From: Chrysaora quinquecirrha
Lineage: Eukaryota > Cnidaria > Scyphozoa > Semaeostomeae > Pelagiidae
DNA: 64,000 nucleotides
Direction of reading: 5' to 3'
NCBI GenBank assembly: GCA_014526335.1
Contig: JACTAT010000297.1
Location: 610,586 to 674,585, forward strand
Part shown: positions 57,816 through 64,000 of the stretch, one piece after another
Numbering within the stretch: the stretch's first letter is position 1
How the letters are laid out: every line of letters starts with the position of its first letter
Notes under the pieces: generated by a model
The model's database searches: none
What the model saw: the letters and a program-made list of their open reading frames with translations, nothing else
Told to the model about the DNA's origin: nothing
Position numbers and translations under genes: made by a program

Positions 57816-59581
57816 CCAACTTAATCATCATTCTCGTCATCGTTGTCTTCTTCTTCGTCATTTTCGTCATTATTAACATCATCTTCATTATTACTATCAT
57901 CATCATCAGCGTCCTTCGGACATTGCTACAGCGTTGCTATTCTTAGTTATTATAATGTCATGAATTTCCTAAAATACGATCCCAAATACTGCCAACCTCT
58001 GTGTGTATATTGTCTCATTTGTCTATCTTAGAGGCCGCCACGCATTAACAGAAATTTTGAGCAACGATACAAGAATACGAGGGAATCAAAAACAGTTTTT
58101 GGGTTTGCACTGACTAAGAACTTTAACTTTAATTCCTTGTATGTTTATATATCAATACAAACATTTCTCTGAGAAATTCGAGCAGTGCATTCGAAAAGTA
58201 TTCAATTCAATATAAAATAGAGTAAGAGGCGCAAGGATGACCTCAACAGGTTCATTCCTTTGCGTCATCTACTATTGATAACTGCACAATTCATCGATGT
58301 ATGGATGTACAAAGAATTGTCTAAACAAGTTACAAAAGGTAAAAAACTGTGCTGCACATGTAGTAAAAGGAGCCAAAAAGTTTGATCATGTCAAAACTAT
58401 TCTAGAATCGTTACATTGGCTCCCTGCCTCATAGAGTTCAAGATGGCCCTTCTTACTTACAAATGTTGAAATGGACTAGCTCCACAGTATCTAGCGGATC
58501 TCCTTGTACCATATAACAATTCAAGACAATTCAGGTCCTCCAACAAATCTATGTTGAAAGTAGCAACAACAGAACGACAAAAACATTTGGAAGCAGAGCG
58601 TTTACGTATGTGGCACCAACAGTATACAATGCACTACCAGAAAATGTAAAGAACAGCAACAATGTTTCATCCTTCAAAAAGCTCCTCAAATCACATCATT
58701 TAAAGATAGCACAGGGAAAATTACATTTTGATTGTTTTATTAATTCCTTTACTGTTATTAAGTAGTTTTCTGATAACATTTTATATGAGTATATAGCATT
58801 TTGTTTTGGATATTAGATTTTAGATTTTAGAGTTTAGTTTTTCAAACCCACATTTTAAGAAACCGTAAATTGCAAAGCGCAACTGCTGAGTGGGAATGGG
58901 GGTGCTATACAAATTTTGCATTATTATTATTATTATTATTGTCATTATTATTATTATCAATGATTATTATTTTCATACATAATTCCGCGCGACGAAGGTG
59001 CGACCTTACTATTTGTGGGCTTCAATCATTTCGTCTGCTGACAGCGCATATTCTTTTGCAATCACAATGGTGACAGCCTTGGTCATAACCATTTGTAGTT
59101 ATTTTGAATTAGATTTATGTTTAGAAGCTATTGATGTAGTAATCAACTTTAAATAAAGAAAGAAAAAAGCCTGCTTCCGCTGTGCGAAGGGTTTGATAGC
59201 TCAGTTCCGCTCACAAAATCTAGACTAGACAATTGGCTACCTGAGACTCACATCCCAACTATGTCCAAAAGCGGCCAGTTTTAGATTAGTTTGTCTTCCA
59301 AATTCCAATGTTTCGAATGAATTATCATTCGTCACTTCGATTTGCTGCTCACTGACTAGAATCTATTCTTTTATTCCAACGCACTTTTACTTAAGCTTCG
59401 TTACTTCTACTTGTTATTTTGATAAAAAAATAATCCTAAGAACCAAACAATTCCAACCGTATTTTAGTGCGAAACATCAAAGAAACACTATCTGCATCTG
59501 GAAACCACAAAAATCATACCTGCCTGAATCCTTTTTTACCAGGGCTTGGAATAAAAGAAAATCTTATTCTTGTATCAACCC
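36037..59581 (-). CDS. TBC1D30: TBC1D30-like Rab GTPase-activating protein, six exons, both ends missing
   Basis: TBC-domain GAP; human TBC1D30 acts on RAB8 and limits primary cilium formation. Exons in transcript order: 59520-59581 (VDTRIRFSFIPSPGKKGFRQ), 51521-51586 (WHDAFKSIARLSTGILTQWR), 51308-51427 (TWIALAEYFLKGEDWNKLKH, NPDDDELDTQIVK), 38117-38302 (DLHRTGCGWFFARDTEDERA, VGYCQGFNVIAALILQVMEG), 37676-38028 (YLVDFILPRNYFANNLRALS, YEPPLVNVFTMQWFLTLFAT, VWAKLA) and 36037-36142 (TAADFYMEMGSMLRNLMNED). All junctions are GT-AG and in phase. Both catalytic fingers are present: IVKDLHR (IxxDxxR arginine finger, split over two exons) and YCQG (glutamine finger). The peptide chain follows human TBC1D30 from VDTKLKFTLEPSLGQNGFQQ onward. 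N-terminal coiled-coil exons and the long C-terminal tail were not found. Introns of 13.0 kb and 7.9 kb hold most of the mobile DNA in this half. Confidence 0.93.
36179..37485. mobile_element. 1.3-kb non-autonomous element with perfect 29-bp terminal inverted repeats
   Basis: 36179-36207 (GGCTATCTGTAAAACATGGA...) is the exact complement of 37457-37485. CTCTTAGTCTTCTGAA is also inverted inside (about 36296 and 37417). The flanks GAATTTACAT and GAATATAAAT may be a 10-bp target duplication with two mismatches, which would suit a Mutator-like element (inference). It sits between two TBC1D30 exons and has no coding capacity. Confidence 0.7.
37215..37282. repeat. Perfect 32-bp inverted repeat with 4-nt loop
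   Basis: Left arm 37215-37246 (starts AGCCTGCGTCACAGACC) and right arm 37251-37282 are exact complements around ATAA. The 9-mer GTCTGCCCG stands on both sides (37205-37213 and 37284-37292), like a target-site duplication. Probably a tiny palindromic transposon or a fold-back repair product inside the 1.3-kb element. Confidence 0.9.
38395..38440 (+). repeat. AT-rich (AATAAATA)n tract
   Basis: Short simple repeat in the TBC1D30 intron. The remainder of 38303-38640 shows nothing recognisable. Confidence 0.8.
38640..38905 (-). pseudogene. Penelope-like reverse transcriptase fragment 1
   Basis: Minus strand reads EFSTKNEIYRPSDCVAMGSP FGPVLANMF, the RT motif DGVAMGSPLGPVLANIFVG of Penelope-like elements. 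After a shift it reads SFKEEFDFTIFFQKHNGFHL, close to the region after the catalytic motif. About 265 bp of a dead copy; no endonuclease part. From 38906 to 39546 nothing was recognised. Confidence 0.8.
40000..40980 (+). repeat. ~160-bp satellite, left arm of fold-back element (about 6 copies)
   Basis: The marker GACTGGGGTACTCGGTACCA recurs at 40021, 40181, 40337, 40495, 40655, 40815 and (decayed) 40975, steps of 156-160. Units include ACCTCTACAAG, TGTTGGGAAT, AAACTTGG and GATAGGATGCAGACCCC. Confidence 0.95.
41822..42013 (+). mobile_element. SINE family A, best-preserved copy
   Basis: Reads GGTGCTGAAGAAGGCTCGAC, GACTTGGAGAGTTACTCGG, then A box TAGCTCAGCGG and B box GGTTCGGATCC 35 nt later, ending CCACTTGTGGAAACATCTA. 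It serves as the reference for the decayed copies near 7 and 31 kb. It is inserted in the right arm of the fold-back element. Confidence 0.75.
42170..43460 (-). repeat. ~160-bp satellite, right arm (about 8-9 copies)
   Basis: Same monomer in opposite orientation; the marker complement (GGTACCGAGTACCCCAGTC) recurs every 157-160 bp. Copy number differs from the left arm, so the arms have changed length independently. Confidence 0.95.
43685..44024. other. TBC1D30 intron without recognised feature
   Basis: AT-rich sequence between the fold-back element and the hAT MITE. Nothing identified. Confidence 0.5.
44033..44595. mobile_element. 563-bp hAT-type MITE
   Basis: Ends CAGGGGCGTCGCC and GCGTCGCCCCTG are inverted. 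Flanking 8-mers ATCACTAA (44025-44032) and ATCACTTA (44596-44603) match at 7 of 8 positions, the hAT target length. A perfect 10-bp hairpin GGGCGTGGCT/AGCCACGCCC lies at about 44512-44536. No ORF of significance. Confidence 0.8.
44604..45260. other. Unassigned intronic DNA with (ATAC)n
   Basis: Contains a short CATACATACATAC run at 45032-45054 and an internal AAACGACCTGAAGCCAGCTG / AAACCTGAAACAAGCTG repeat at 44770-44820. No gene. Confidence 0.5.
45265..45700 (+). repeat. Degenerate GGAAC minisatellite and shared flank, copy 1
   Basis: Irregular 10-14-bp units with GGAAC or GGAAT (GGAACTCGTGGAATGAGTGG GAATAAACGGAAC), ending in CTCATTCTTCAAACATGGCT AATGGGTACC. A similar block ends in the same sequence at 48277. 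Confidence 0.6.
45923..46911 (+). pseudogene. Harbinger-associated Myb/SANT-like DNA-binding protein, one frameshift
   Basis: Frame 1 (45923-46100) gives an acidic N-terminus (MEDSRNLFENDSETESIAVP) and a basic patch KKRQRRGKK. A one-base shift near 46098 moves to the frame DDLVDVVCEDEYLRRKIIFT, NSEVYEKVLRKLKARC, NVAQTRTKFKSLVATCKKAS, MGYGKWFAQLFPYIQS, a trihelix/Myb-like fold with spaced Trp, Phe and basic residues. The C-terminus is a Met/Gln-rich helix (RMMQMQMQMQLMQMMM) and an Asn/Gln tail, ending at TAG 46909-46911. In Harbinger elements such a protein imports and guides the transposase. The frameshift could be a mutation or a sequencing error. Family assignment is by pattern. Confidence 0.6.
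47027..47239 (-). pseudogene. Possible Harbinger transposase C-terminal remnant
   Basis: Minus-strand 70-residue frame with RPRDEVRQMLQMRKCNAVRD and KQAACIRNALLKLF, resembling the end of DDE_Tnp_4 nucleases (IR.AL..YF). No DDE motif remains; the catalytic part is deleted. Its convergent position with the Myb-like ORF supports the call, but similarity is weak. Confidence 0.4.
47940..48300 (+). repeat. Degenerate GGAAC minisatellite and shared flank, copy 2
   Basis: GGAACGATCGGGAACGAGCG GGAAAC-type units followed by AGCTCATTCTTCAAACATGG CTAATTGGTACC. Same orientation as copy 1 at 45265-45700, on the other side of the Harbinger-like element. Confidence 0.6.
48453..49222. mobile_element. MITE-like element with TTGCCACAC ends and CCCTAC sub-repeats
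   Basis: TTGCCACAC at about 48455 is inverted as GTGTGGCAA at about 49212. Inside, TCTACCTACG and AATCCCTACAATTT recur several times. Roughly 770 bp, no coding frame. Confidence is moderate because the inverted match is short. Confidence 0.5.
49226..49270. repeat. Perfect 22-bp palindrome with 1-nt centre
   Basis: Arm 49226-49247 (TATACAGGATTGCCTTTTCA GC) and arm 49249-49270 are exact complements around a single A. It abuts the right end of the MITE-like element. Confidence 0.95.
49690..49860 (-). mobile_element. MITE family F fragment
   Basis: Contains CGATTGGTTCATTTCGATCC GCAT and TTTGTTTCGGTCTGTTTCTG, shared with 18925-19010. From 49271 to 49689 and from 49861 to 50180 nothing was recognised. 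Confidence 0.5.
50180..50720 (+). pseudogene. Penelope-like reverse transcriptase fragment 2
   Basis: Plus strand reads FNKDTDGAATDSPLGPALEN IHVG (RT motif DG-AMGSPLGPVLANIFVG), then after a shift RYINDTFVIFQKESNCKLFL (the YxDD-type catalytic box, with Asn-Asp in place of Asp-Asp) and LRPSLTFTFEKENNLAIF. It ends about LDKIKAILIENDY. Stops and frameshifts mark it as dead; the GIY-YIG endonuclease was not seen. From 50721 to 51307 nothing else was recognised. Confidence 0.82.
51736..52853. mobile_element. 1.1-kb fold-back element with ~330-400-bp inverted arms
   Basis: Left arm starts GACAGGGTTTTTTCCGCAAC and its complement ends the right arm (GTTGCGGAAAAACCCTGTC). The match runs inward through ACCTAGGGTTTTTAAATTGA, AGGTCGGAGAACACGAATCC and CGAGAAAAACTCGTTTGAAA to GATGACGTCATCA near 52022 and 52542. 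TA stands outside both ends, a possible TA target site. The ~500-bp centre has further TGACGTCAT motifs and unrecognised short frames. Confidence 0.85.
53090..54528 (+). pseudogene. CR1/L2/Jockey-type LINE, 3' half with reverse transcriptase
   Basis: Reads NERNFHYRPISVLSVVSRIL EK, IFLDLKKAFDTVDHKILLSK (RT motif A), IECGIPQGSCLGPLLFILYI ND (motif B), MYADDT (motif C, catalytic Asp pair) and the thumb/C-terminal KLKNILPQSKLDQVYKALFE SHLRYGNIVW. Defects are few: a shift near 53190, one TAA at about 53931-53933 in an otherwise continuous frame, and a one-base shift near 54334, after which RSFYFSGVKNWNAIPDSVRE runs to PNTTPW and a stop at 54492. An (ATT)n tail at about 54508-54528 marks the 3' end. 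The endonuclease domain is missing. Inserted in a TBC1D30 intron on the opposite strand. Confidence 0.9.
54880..55800 (+). repeat. 82/56-bp minisatellite (about 12 units)
   Basis: Units contain AAAAAGTAGTGCATTGGCAC, AAGGGTGCGGCACTGAAG and CAGTGTCAATGAGAGTGG. GCGGCACTG occurs at about 54996, 55078, 55136, 55216, 55298, 55354, 55436, 55518 and onward: full ~82-bp units with two short ~56-bp ones, so an 82+56+82 block appears duplicated. From 54529 to 54879 nothing was recognised. Confidence 0.92.
55801..56800. other. TBC1D30 intron without recognised feature
   Basis: One kilobase of AT-rich sequence with no exon, RNA gene or named repeat that I can support. Confidence 0.5.
56818..56945 (+). 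mobile_element. tRNA-like SINE head, family E
   Basis: A box TAGCGTAGTGG and B box GCGAGCTCGATCC about 40 nt apart; acceptor arms do not pair, so it is not a working tRNA. From 56946 to 57480 nothing was recognised. Confidence 0.45.
57484..57912 (+). repeat. (ATC)n microsatellite
   Basis: Imperfect CATCAT run with a pure core at about 57752-57812. The long poly-His, poly-Ile, poly-Ser and poly-Met frames here are artefacts. Confidence 0.97.
58330..58960 (+). pseudogene. LINE 3' end fragment (C-terminus of RT protein) with (TTA)n tail
   Basis: Across shifts it reads KNCAAHVVKGAKKFDHV, ESLHWLPA, EFKMALLTYKC, LAPQYLADLLVPYNNSRQ, RAFTYVAPTVYNALPENVKN and SFKKLLKSHHFKIAQGK, the conserved C-terminal region of CR1/L2-like LINE polymerases. 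A (TTA)n run follows at 58919-58958. It differs from the 53-54 kb copy and is a separate family. From 57913 to 58329 nothing else was recognised. Confidence 0.8.
59240..59365 (+). repeat. Dispersed repeat G, copy 1
   Basis: CTGAGACTCACATCCCAACT and AAAGCGGCCAGTTTTAGATT, then TTTGCTGCTCACT, in the same order as at 61088-61195. Unclassified. Confidence 0.5.
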
Positions 59582-59614
59582 CTAGAAGAAAAATAAATGA
59601 AATAGTAAAAGCTT

Positions 59615-59822
59615 TAATGGTAAAGGCTTGAACAGAGTTTACAAAATGTAACAAAATTTGTGGCGTGATGTTCTTGAAAAAGTTCAAAAACATTTTTTGC
59701 TTGCTGCACACAAAAAATGTTGGACGAGCAATGTTTTTGGACGTGGCCAAACGGTCAAACATTGTGCTTGACAAGCAAATCTCAAATGTTGAACCAACAA
59801 TTTTTGATCGTTTGGCCAGGGC
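59615..59822. mobile_element. MITE family M, 3' part
   Basis: Ends TTGATCGTTTGGCCAGGGC followed by TTA (59823-59825), the complement of the start seen at 12569. Starts in AATGGTAAAGGC; the left end is incomplete. Confidence 0.65.
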
Positions 59823-59825
59823 TTA

Positions 59826-60860
59826 AGTGTCCTACAACTAAAAAAATATCAACATATCAACAAAAATATGTACAAGAGTAGTTGGAAATGAAAAATACAG
59901 CATGAACAATGAAACGGAAACAGCAACATGATCCTCTTTCCGTTCTATCATGATTTTGGTGAACTTCTTCTCTTAGGATTCAAAGCAACACGTGCTCACA
60001 CTTAGTATACGGGCTAGAAACAATGCAAGTTTGTCTCAACAAGGGCCGAAACAATCAATATGCAACAAATATCTTGGGTTAAAAAGGCACAAGGTTGTAC
60101 CCGATTGTACCTTAATGGATAATCGATCTCAACTTTGTTAAACCATGTCCTTCAATAGGAGTTATTAGGAAGCCATCGAAACTTTGCTTAAGCGAACTTT
60201 ATTTACCATAAATGTATGTCCAGGTGAAAACTGTCATTAAAGTAATTTGACAAGTTTTATTTCTCGCTTTAACTTTTGATATTAAAACAAATTATCCAAA
60301 AGATTCGTTTTAACAGCCCTTTTTAATAACGACGAGTTAAATAAAGATGGTACTGAGGGATACCAGGGGTACTGATGGAACGTTTTGTCAAGAGTACTGA
60401 ATGTTATAAGCAACTGCTACATGATAACATGATAACCCTCTACTGTACTCGTCTACTGTTCTGATCATATCCCTCCGGAATGCTGATGACATCCCTCCAC
60501 TTTACTAATGATATCTAATACTGATGGTGTCAGATATTTCCACTGAACATCCTCTACTGTGCTGACGACATCCATCAATCATACTAAATATCTTAGACAT
60601 TACTGCATAACCTCCACGATACTCGACAGGTATTACCTGGGGTGATCACAAACGAAATTCCAATTTGCGTAAGAAAACAGTGATTCTACCCAGGGCTTCG
60701 AACTATTCCACAGCAATTATTTTACAGTTTATACTTTTATTTATTTATGCGTTTTGTCAGAAGCTTTCTGTATTGATTTGCTTCCCAAAATATTTCATAA
60801 AATGGAATTTAAATAACATCAAAATACTTCGAGAAGGATATACTTCTATCAAGGATACAA
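59826..60860. other. No recognised gene
   Basis: AT-rich DNA with a loose repetition of ACTGATG/CATCC motifs at 60340-60620 (CTACTGT, GATGACATCC). If TBC1D30 extends right, its 5' coiled-coil exons should be here or beyond; I did not find them. Confidence 0.5.
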
Positions 60861-61020
60861 TTTTTGTGCGTATCAATAGTTTTTGCAGATGCGGATCGAA
60901 ATGCACCAGGCCGAACTGGCATTGTGTTTTAAACACCAATCAGAATACAGCGGGAAGATAAACAGACTGAATAAAAGACCTTACGTGAGAAAAGAAATTT
61001 TCCTTCCTACACAGAACAGG
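60860..61020 (+). mobile_element. MITE family F copy
   Basis: Contains GATGCGGATCGAAATGCACC and GGCATTGTGTTTTAAACACC AATCAG and ends CCTACACAGAACAGGCC, the complement of the start at 18799. Confidence 0.65.
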
Positions 61021-61087
61021 CCAGGCTTATTACATTAGTCTCGTGTACCGCGCATGAAATCTAGTCAAACAACCACAGCAATCCTCT

Positions 61088-61195
61088 GCACTGAGACTCA
61101 TATCCGGACAATTTTTAAAAGCGGCCAGTTTTAGATTCGAAGGTATTGATCTAAAGGCGCATTCACCATTTCATTTTGCTGCTCACTAATTGGTT
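61088..61195 (+). repeat. Dispersed repeat G, copy 2
   Basis: Matches 59240-59365 (ACTGAGACTCATATCC, AAAGCGGCCAGTTTTAGATT, TTTGCTGCTCACT). Another shared piece, TTTGATGTGGACACATTCC at 61420, recurs at 4096. Confidence 0.5.
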
Positions 61196-62820
61196 ACATT
61201 TTGCTCTACCGCTCGTTAGCGGGAGGAAGGTAATAAGCTAGTAAAAATGCAGTAACCAAAGTACCGAAATCTGATTGGCTCGGTCAATGTTTTGGCTTCG
61301 TCAATTTTATTTTTAGTTCAATGGTTTGAGCAGCTTTCTGACAACAACAACAACTAAAGATGGCAGCAACGATAGCTTAGACTCGTGTAATAAGCCTACA
61401 GTGCCGGCTTTTTTTGGTTTTGATGTGGACACATTCCAAAACTCCTAAATGGAAAAATACATTGCTTTATCAACTATCTGAAAAAAAGTTGACGCTGTTG
61501 TTTGTGTACCAGTGTTGTCCTATGGTAGAATCACGTTAAAAGCTAGGTTGTTCTTAGACTTATTACATTCGCCTCATTCTTCGCAAACAGCAAAAACAAC
61601 GACAATAATCATATAGCTGTATGCTTAGAGTGGGACTCGTAATTTTTCAGCTGAAAAAGTGGTCAATGACACCAACCTTCAGGAGTCATCTCTGATTGGC
61701 TAGTCATCTTTCTCCCACCTTTTCCTCGAATTCTTCTCAAGCTTCAAGCGACTTTCGGTCAAAGGTTTTACAAACTGAGGAGCAGTGTGATTATTATTTC
61801 TGAACAGAGTTTAAATATTGCAGACAGTGGGAACGACAAATGGCTGTAAGTGTACATTATTTCAAACAAATGTTGGATAATTTCATGCCGCATATAACTA
61901 ACTTCGCTGCACAAAATACGTGTGATGGTGATGAGATAAACATGCTTGCTGAAAGTTTGGCTTTAAAGAGAACCGAACAAACGGATTTTTAATGTTCCCA
62001 AGATTTCAGGTTGGTGAATTTAAAACTGTTGTTTTTGTATGAGAGCTATTTGGGTACTAATACATTCAACCTTGCACTCTTGGAACAGCAATAAAGCATG
62101 TGCACAAACTGTATACACATTTCATGCAGCTGAAGACTTTCTGTTGCTGGGATGAGGTCGAGAAACGGCTTTTTGATACAACCATTGGTTACTTTAGGCC
62201 AAAGATTTGAAAAATGATTGATTTTACAGAGAAAATTGTTTACAAAATTGCTTATGGCGAGTTGTGCTTTTTTGAAGTACACATTTGACTGTTCTTTGTG
62301 TTCACTAAAAAAAAACTGTGCGAAAAGTTTTGTTTCTTCCTTTTGTTTTGTTTTTCATGCAGTAGAGCATTATAAAATGTTGTCAGTATAATTCAGATTC
62401 CTTCGAAAACATTAGAATCAAATTTGATCCTCCAAAATTAAATTTTGACTTTGGTACGAAGGTTTCTTTACCGGGTTCCTTCTTTCGGAACACCTTGTAT
62501 TATAGATATAACATAGCTCTTTATAGAGGACGCGTAGAGGATTTTTCGGACACATGCATTTTTGAACAAAAACATCAAACTGCACAGATCAAAGAAGGGT
62601 TAGCCCCAATTACCCCAGAAACGATAGCAGAAACGTGAAAAAGAAGGTTCGATGGCAAAACTACAGCAGGGGCGGCAGGGAAAGGTGCAAGAGCAAGCAC
62701 TGGATTTTGAGAACCCTAGCCCTTGCCCGTGTAAGACCACCGCCTCATGAGGACCACCGCTTCCAATGAACTCCGCAAATAACAACTTCCACCTAAAAGG
62801 CACTGTGCGTTGAGGTGCCT
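61196..62820. other. No recognised gene
   Basis: Apart from the repeat piece at 61420-61560 I see no exon, RNA gene or named element. Several frames of 60-80 codons exist but have no family resemblance or splice context. Confidence 0.5.
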
Positions 62821-62829
62821 ATATATGCT

Positions 62830-63225
62830 GTTAATCTAAATCTTGATATTAATCTGAATGTTAGTCTAATCTTAATTTTAGTCTTCAACTTAAGTGGAAT
62901 CTTAATCTTAACTTCTTCCGTAATTAACCTTAATCTTAATCTAAATCTTAATCTTACTCAGAATCTAAATCTTAATTTTAAACTTAATCTTACTCTTAAT
63001 CTTAATCTTAATGTTAATCTTAATCTTAGCCTTCGTAAATCTTGAACTCCATCTTAATATTAGTCTTAGTCTGTCCTAGTCTTGGTCTAAATATCAGTCT
63101 TTCATTTCTGAACTTAAACTTAAAGTTATTCTTAATTTTTTTAATTTGTAAACCGAAGCTCATTTTCAAATCATTCTTAATCTGAACCTTTATGTTAATC
63201 CTGATGTAAATCTGAAATAACATTG
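62830..63225 (+). repeat. Degenerate (CTTAAT)n hexanucleotide array
   Basis: About 400 bp of TTAATCTTAATC units with substitutions (TTAATGTTAATC, GAATCTAAATC). Frames read as poly-NLNL and are artefacts. It is not the animal telomere repeat (TTAGGG). Confidence 0.9.
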
Positions 63226-64000
63226 GAAGTTACAATTAATGTTAATGTTGTTGTTTATCACCACATGCAATAATGTCAATCTCAAACTTTATCATCATCT
63301 TAATTCATCTTCATACTGTTAGAGGACAGAAATTGTAATTCTTAGCTATGAACATTAATAAACCTTGAACGATAATTGCGTGATTCATATTGGCTCAAGT
63401 TCAGCTTTTTACATATTGCAGAGTTTGTCCTGTTGTTCGGTTTCCTTTCTTTCGTGGGTTCTGCTGTTATCATCACTTGTCATCATCTTTGTTTTGTTAT
63501 TTTTATTGATTTTCTCATGTTAGGGTATTGAGTCAGTCGTTATGTTTTAGTTGCTAAGTTTAGACGTGTTCCGATAGCTGTTTAGCTGATTTAGGCAAGA
63601 TTGAGAAAGATTGTGCTTGCGAAAGTTTCACCTTGTTTTATACAGAGTTAAAATAAAGAGTAGCTGTTTCGTTGTCAAATCTATGCATCATCGTCGTACT
63701 TTATGAAATTATATGCTTGCTGAGAAACTTTGTAACTTAATTTCGTTTGTATCTATTTTATCTTGGAACTCATGCAACTTGTAGAAAGTCAGTCCTTCTA
63801 CAATACTCTTAGATGCCAAATAAACGTCCCCGTTTATCAATTTGGAGTTTTTTCCCCACCCGCAGGGCCTTATTAGGACCCCCTATTTATTAATTTTCGA
63901 AGAAAGAATTTCACTTGTGAAAAGGTGAAACTACATTTATTAACTTTCCCCAAACTCCGGACTTTATAATGACCCCCCTGTTTATCAAAAATTCGAAAAA
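63226..64000. other. Right edge, no recognised gene
   Basis: Contains AATAAA signals near 63357 and 63651 without an associated gene. At 63820-64000 the motif GGGCCTTATTAGGACCCCCT ATTTATTA is echoed by GGACTTTATAATGACCCCCC TGTTTATCA, perhaps the end of a transposon continuing off the window. Confidence 0.4.

Noticed and set aside
57484..57946. His-rich and Ile/Met-rich frames
   Set aside because: ATC microsatellite in all frames.
62600..62803. Minus-strand 67-residue Cys-rich frame
   Set aside because: No family resemblance, no splice context and no neighbour; treated as chance.
62830..63225. Internal telomere-like repeat
   Set aside because: The unit is CTTAAT, not TTAGGG/CCCTAA.

Overview
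This is animal nuclear DNA, most likely from an anthozoan cnidarian such as a stony coral or sea anemone. The evidence is GT-AG introns throughout, metazoan gene families, a low GC content, and dense introns full of MITEs, tRNA-derived SINEs, CR1/L2-like LINEs, Penelope-like, Helitron and Harbinger relics. The phylum is inferred from the general style of genes and repeats; the species cannot be named from the sequence alone.

Four protein-coding genes are supported exon by exon. (1) 504-2008, minus: 5' part of a PNPLA8-type calcium-independent phospholipase A2, continuing off the left edge. (2) 2567-4807, plus: a TMBIM4/Lifeguard-4 membrane protein, head to head with PNPLA8 across 558 bp; its 3' end is lost in a gap. 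(3) 6375-31652, plus: PBRM1/polybromo (BAF180), 31 exons covering the end of bromodomain 2, bromodomains 3-6, both BAH domains, the HMG box and the first half of a C2H2-like finger; cut at both ends by 500-N gaps. (4) 36037-59581, minus: TBC1D30, a Rab GAP, with six exons over 23.5 kb carrying both catalytic fingers; 5' and 3' ends are not seen. PBRM1 and TBC1D30 converge on the gap at 31653-32152. Apart from the PNPLA8/TMBIM4 shared promoter interval there is no sign that the four act in one pathway. A well-formed tRNA-Ile(AAT) gene lies in a PBRM1 intron.

The rest is repeat. In PBRM1: MITE clusters, SINEs, a pentanucleotide array at 19.4-20.0 kb and a 7.9-kb array of an 8-bp unit that fills one intron almost from donor to acceptor. 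Around TBC1D30: a decayed Helitron (32.2-34.4 kb), a ~200-bp satellite (34.5-35.6 kb), a 1.3-kb inverted-repeat element with a perfect 32-bp hairpin (36.2-37.5 kb), a 4.1-kb near-palindromic fold-back element whose arms are ~160-bp satellites (39.5-43.7 kb), a hAT-type MITE, a Harbinger-like element with a Myb-like ORF, a second fold-back element, a LINE with a nearly readable reverse transcriptase, two Penelope fragments, and an 82/56-bp minisatellite. From 59.6 kb to the right edge only repeats and unassigned AT-rich DNA are visible.

No new defence, biosynthetic or signalling system was found. The items most worth a second look are the fold-back satellite element, the repeated TTA target-site plus GGCC-start architecture shared by several MITE families, the intron-filling 8-bp array, and the missing bromodomain-5 exon of PBRM1.
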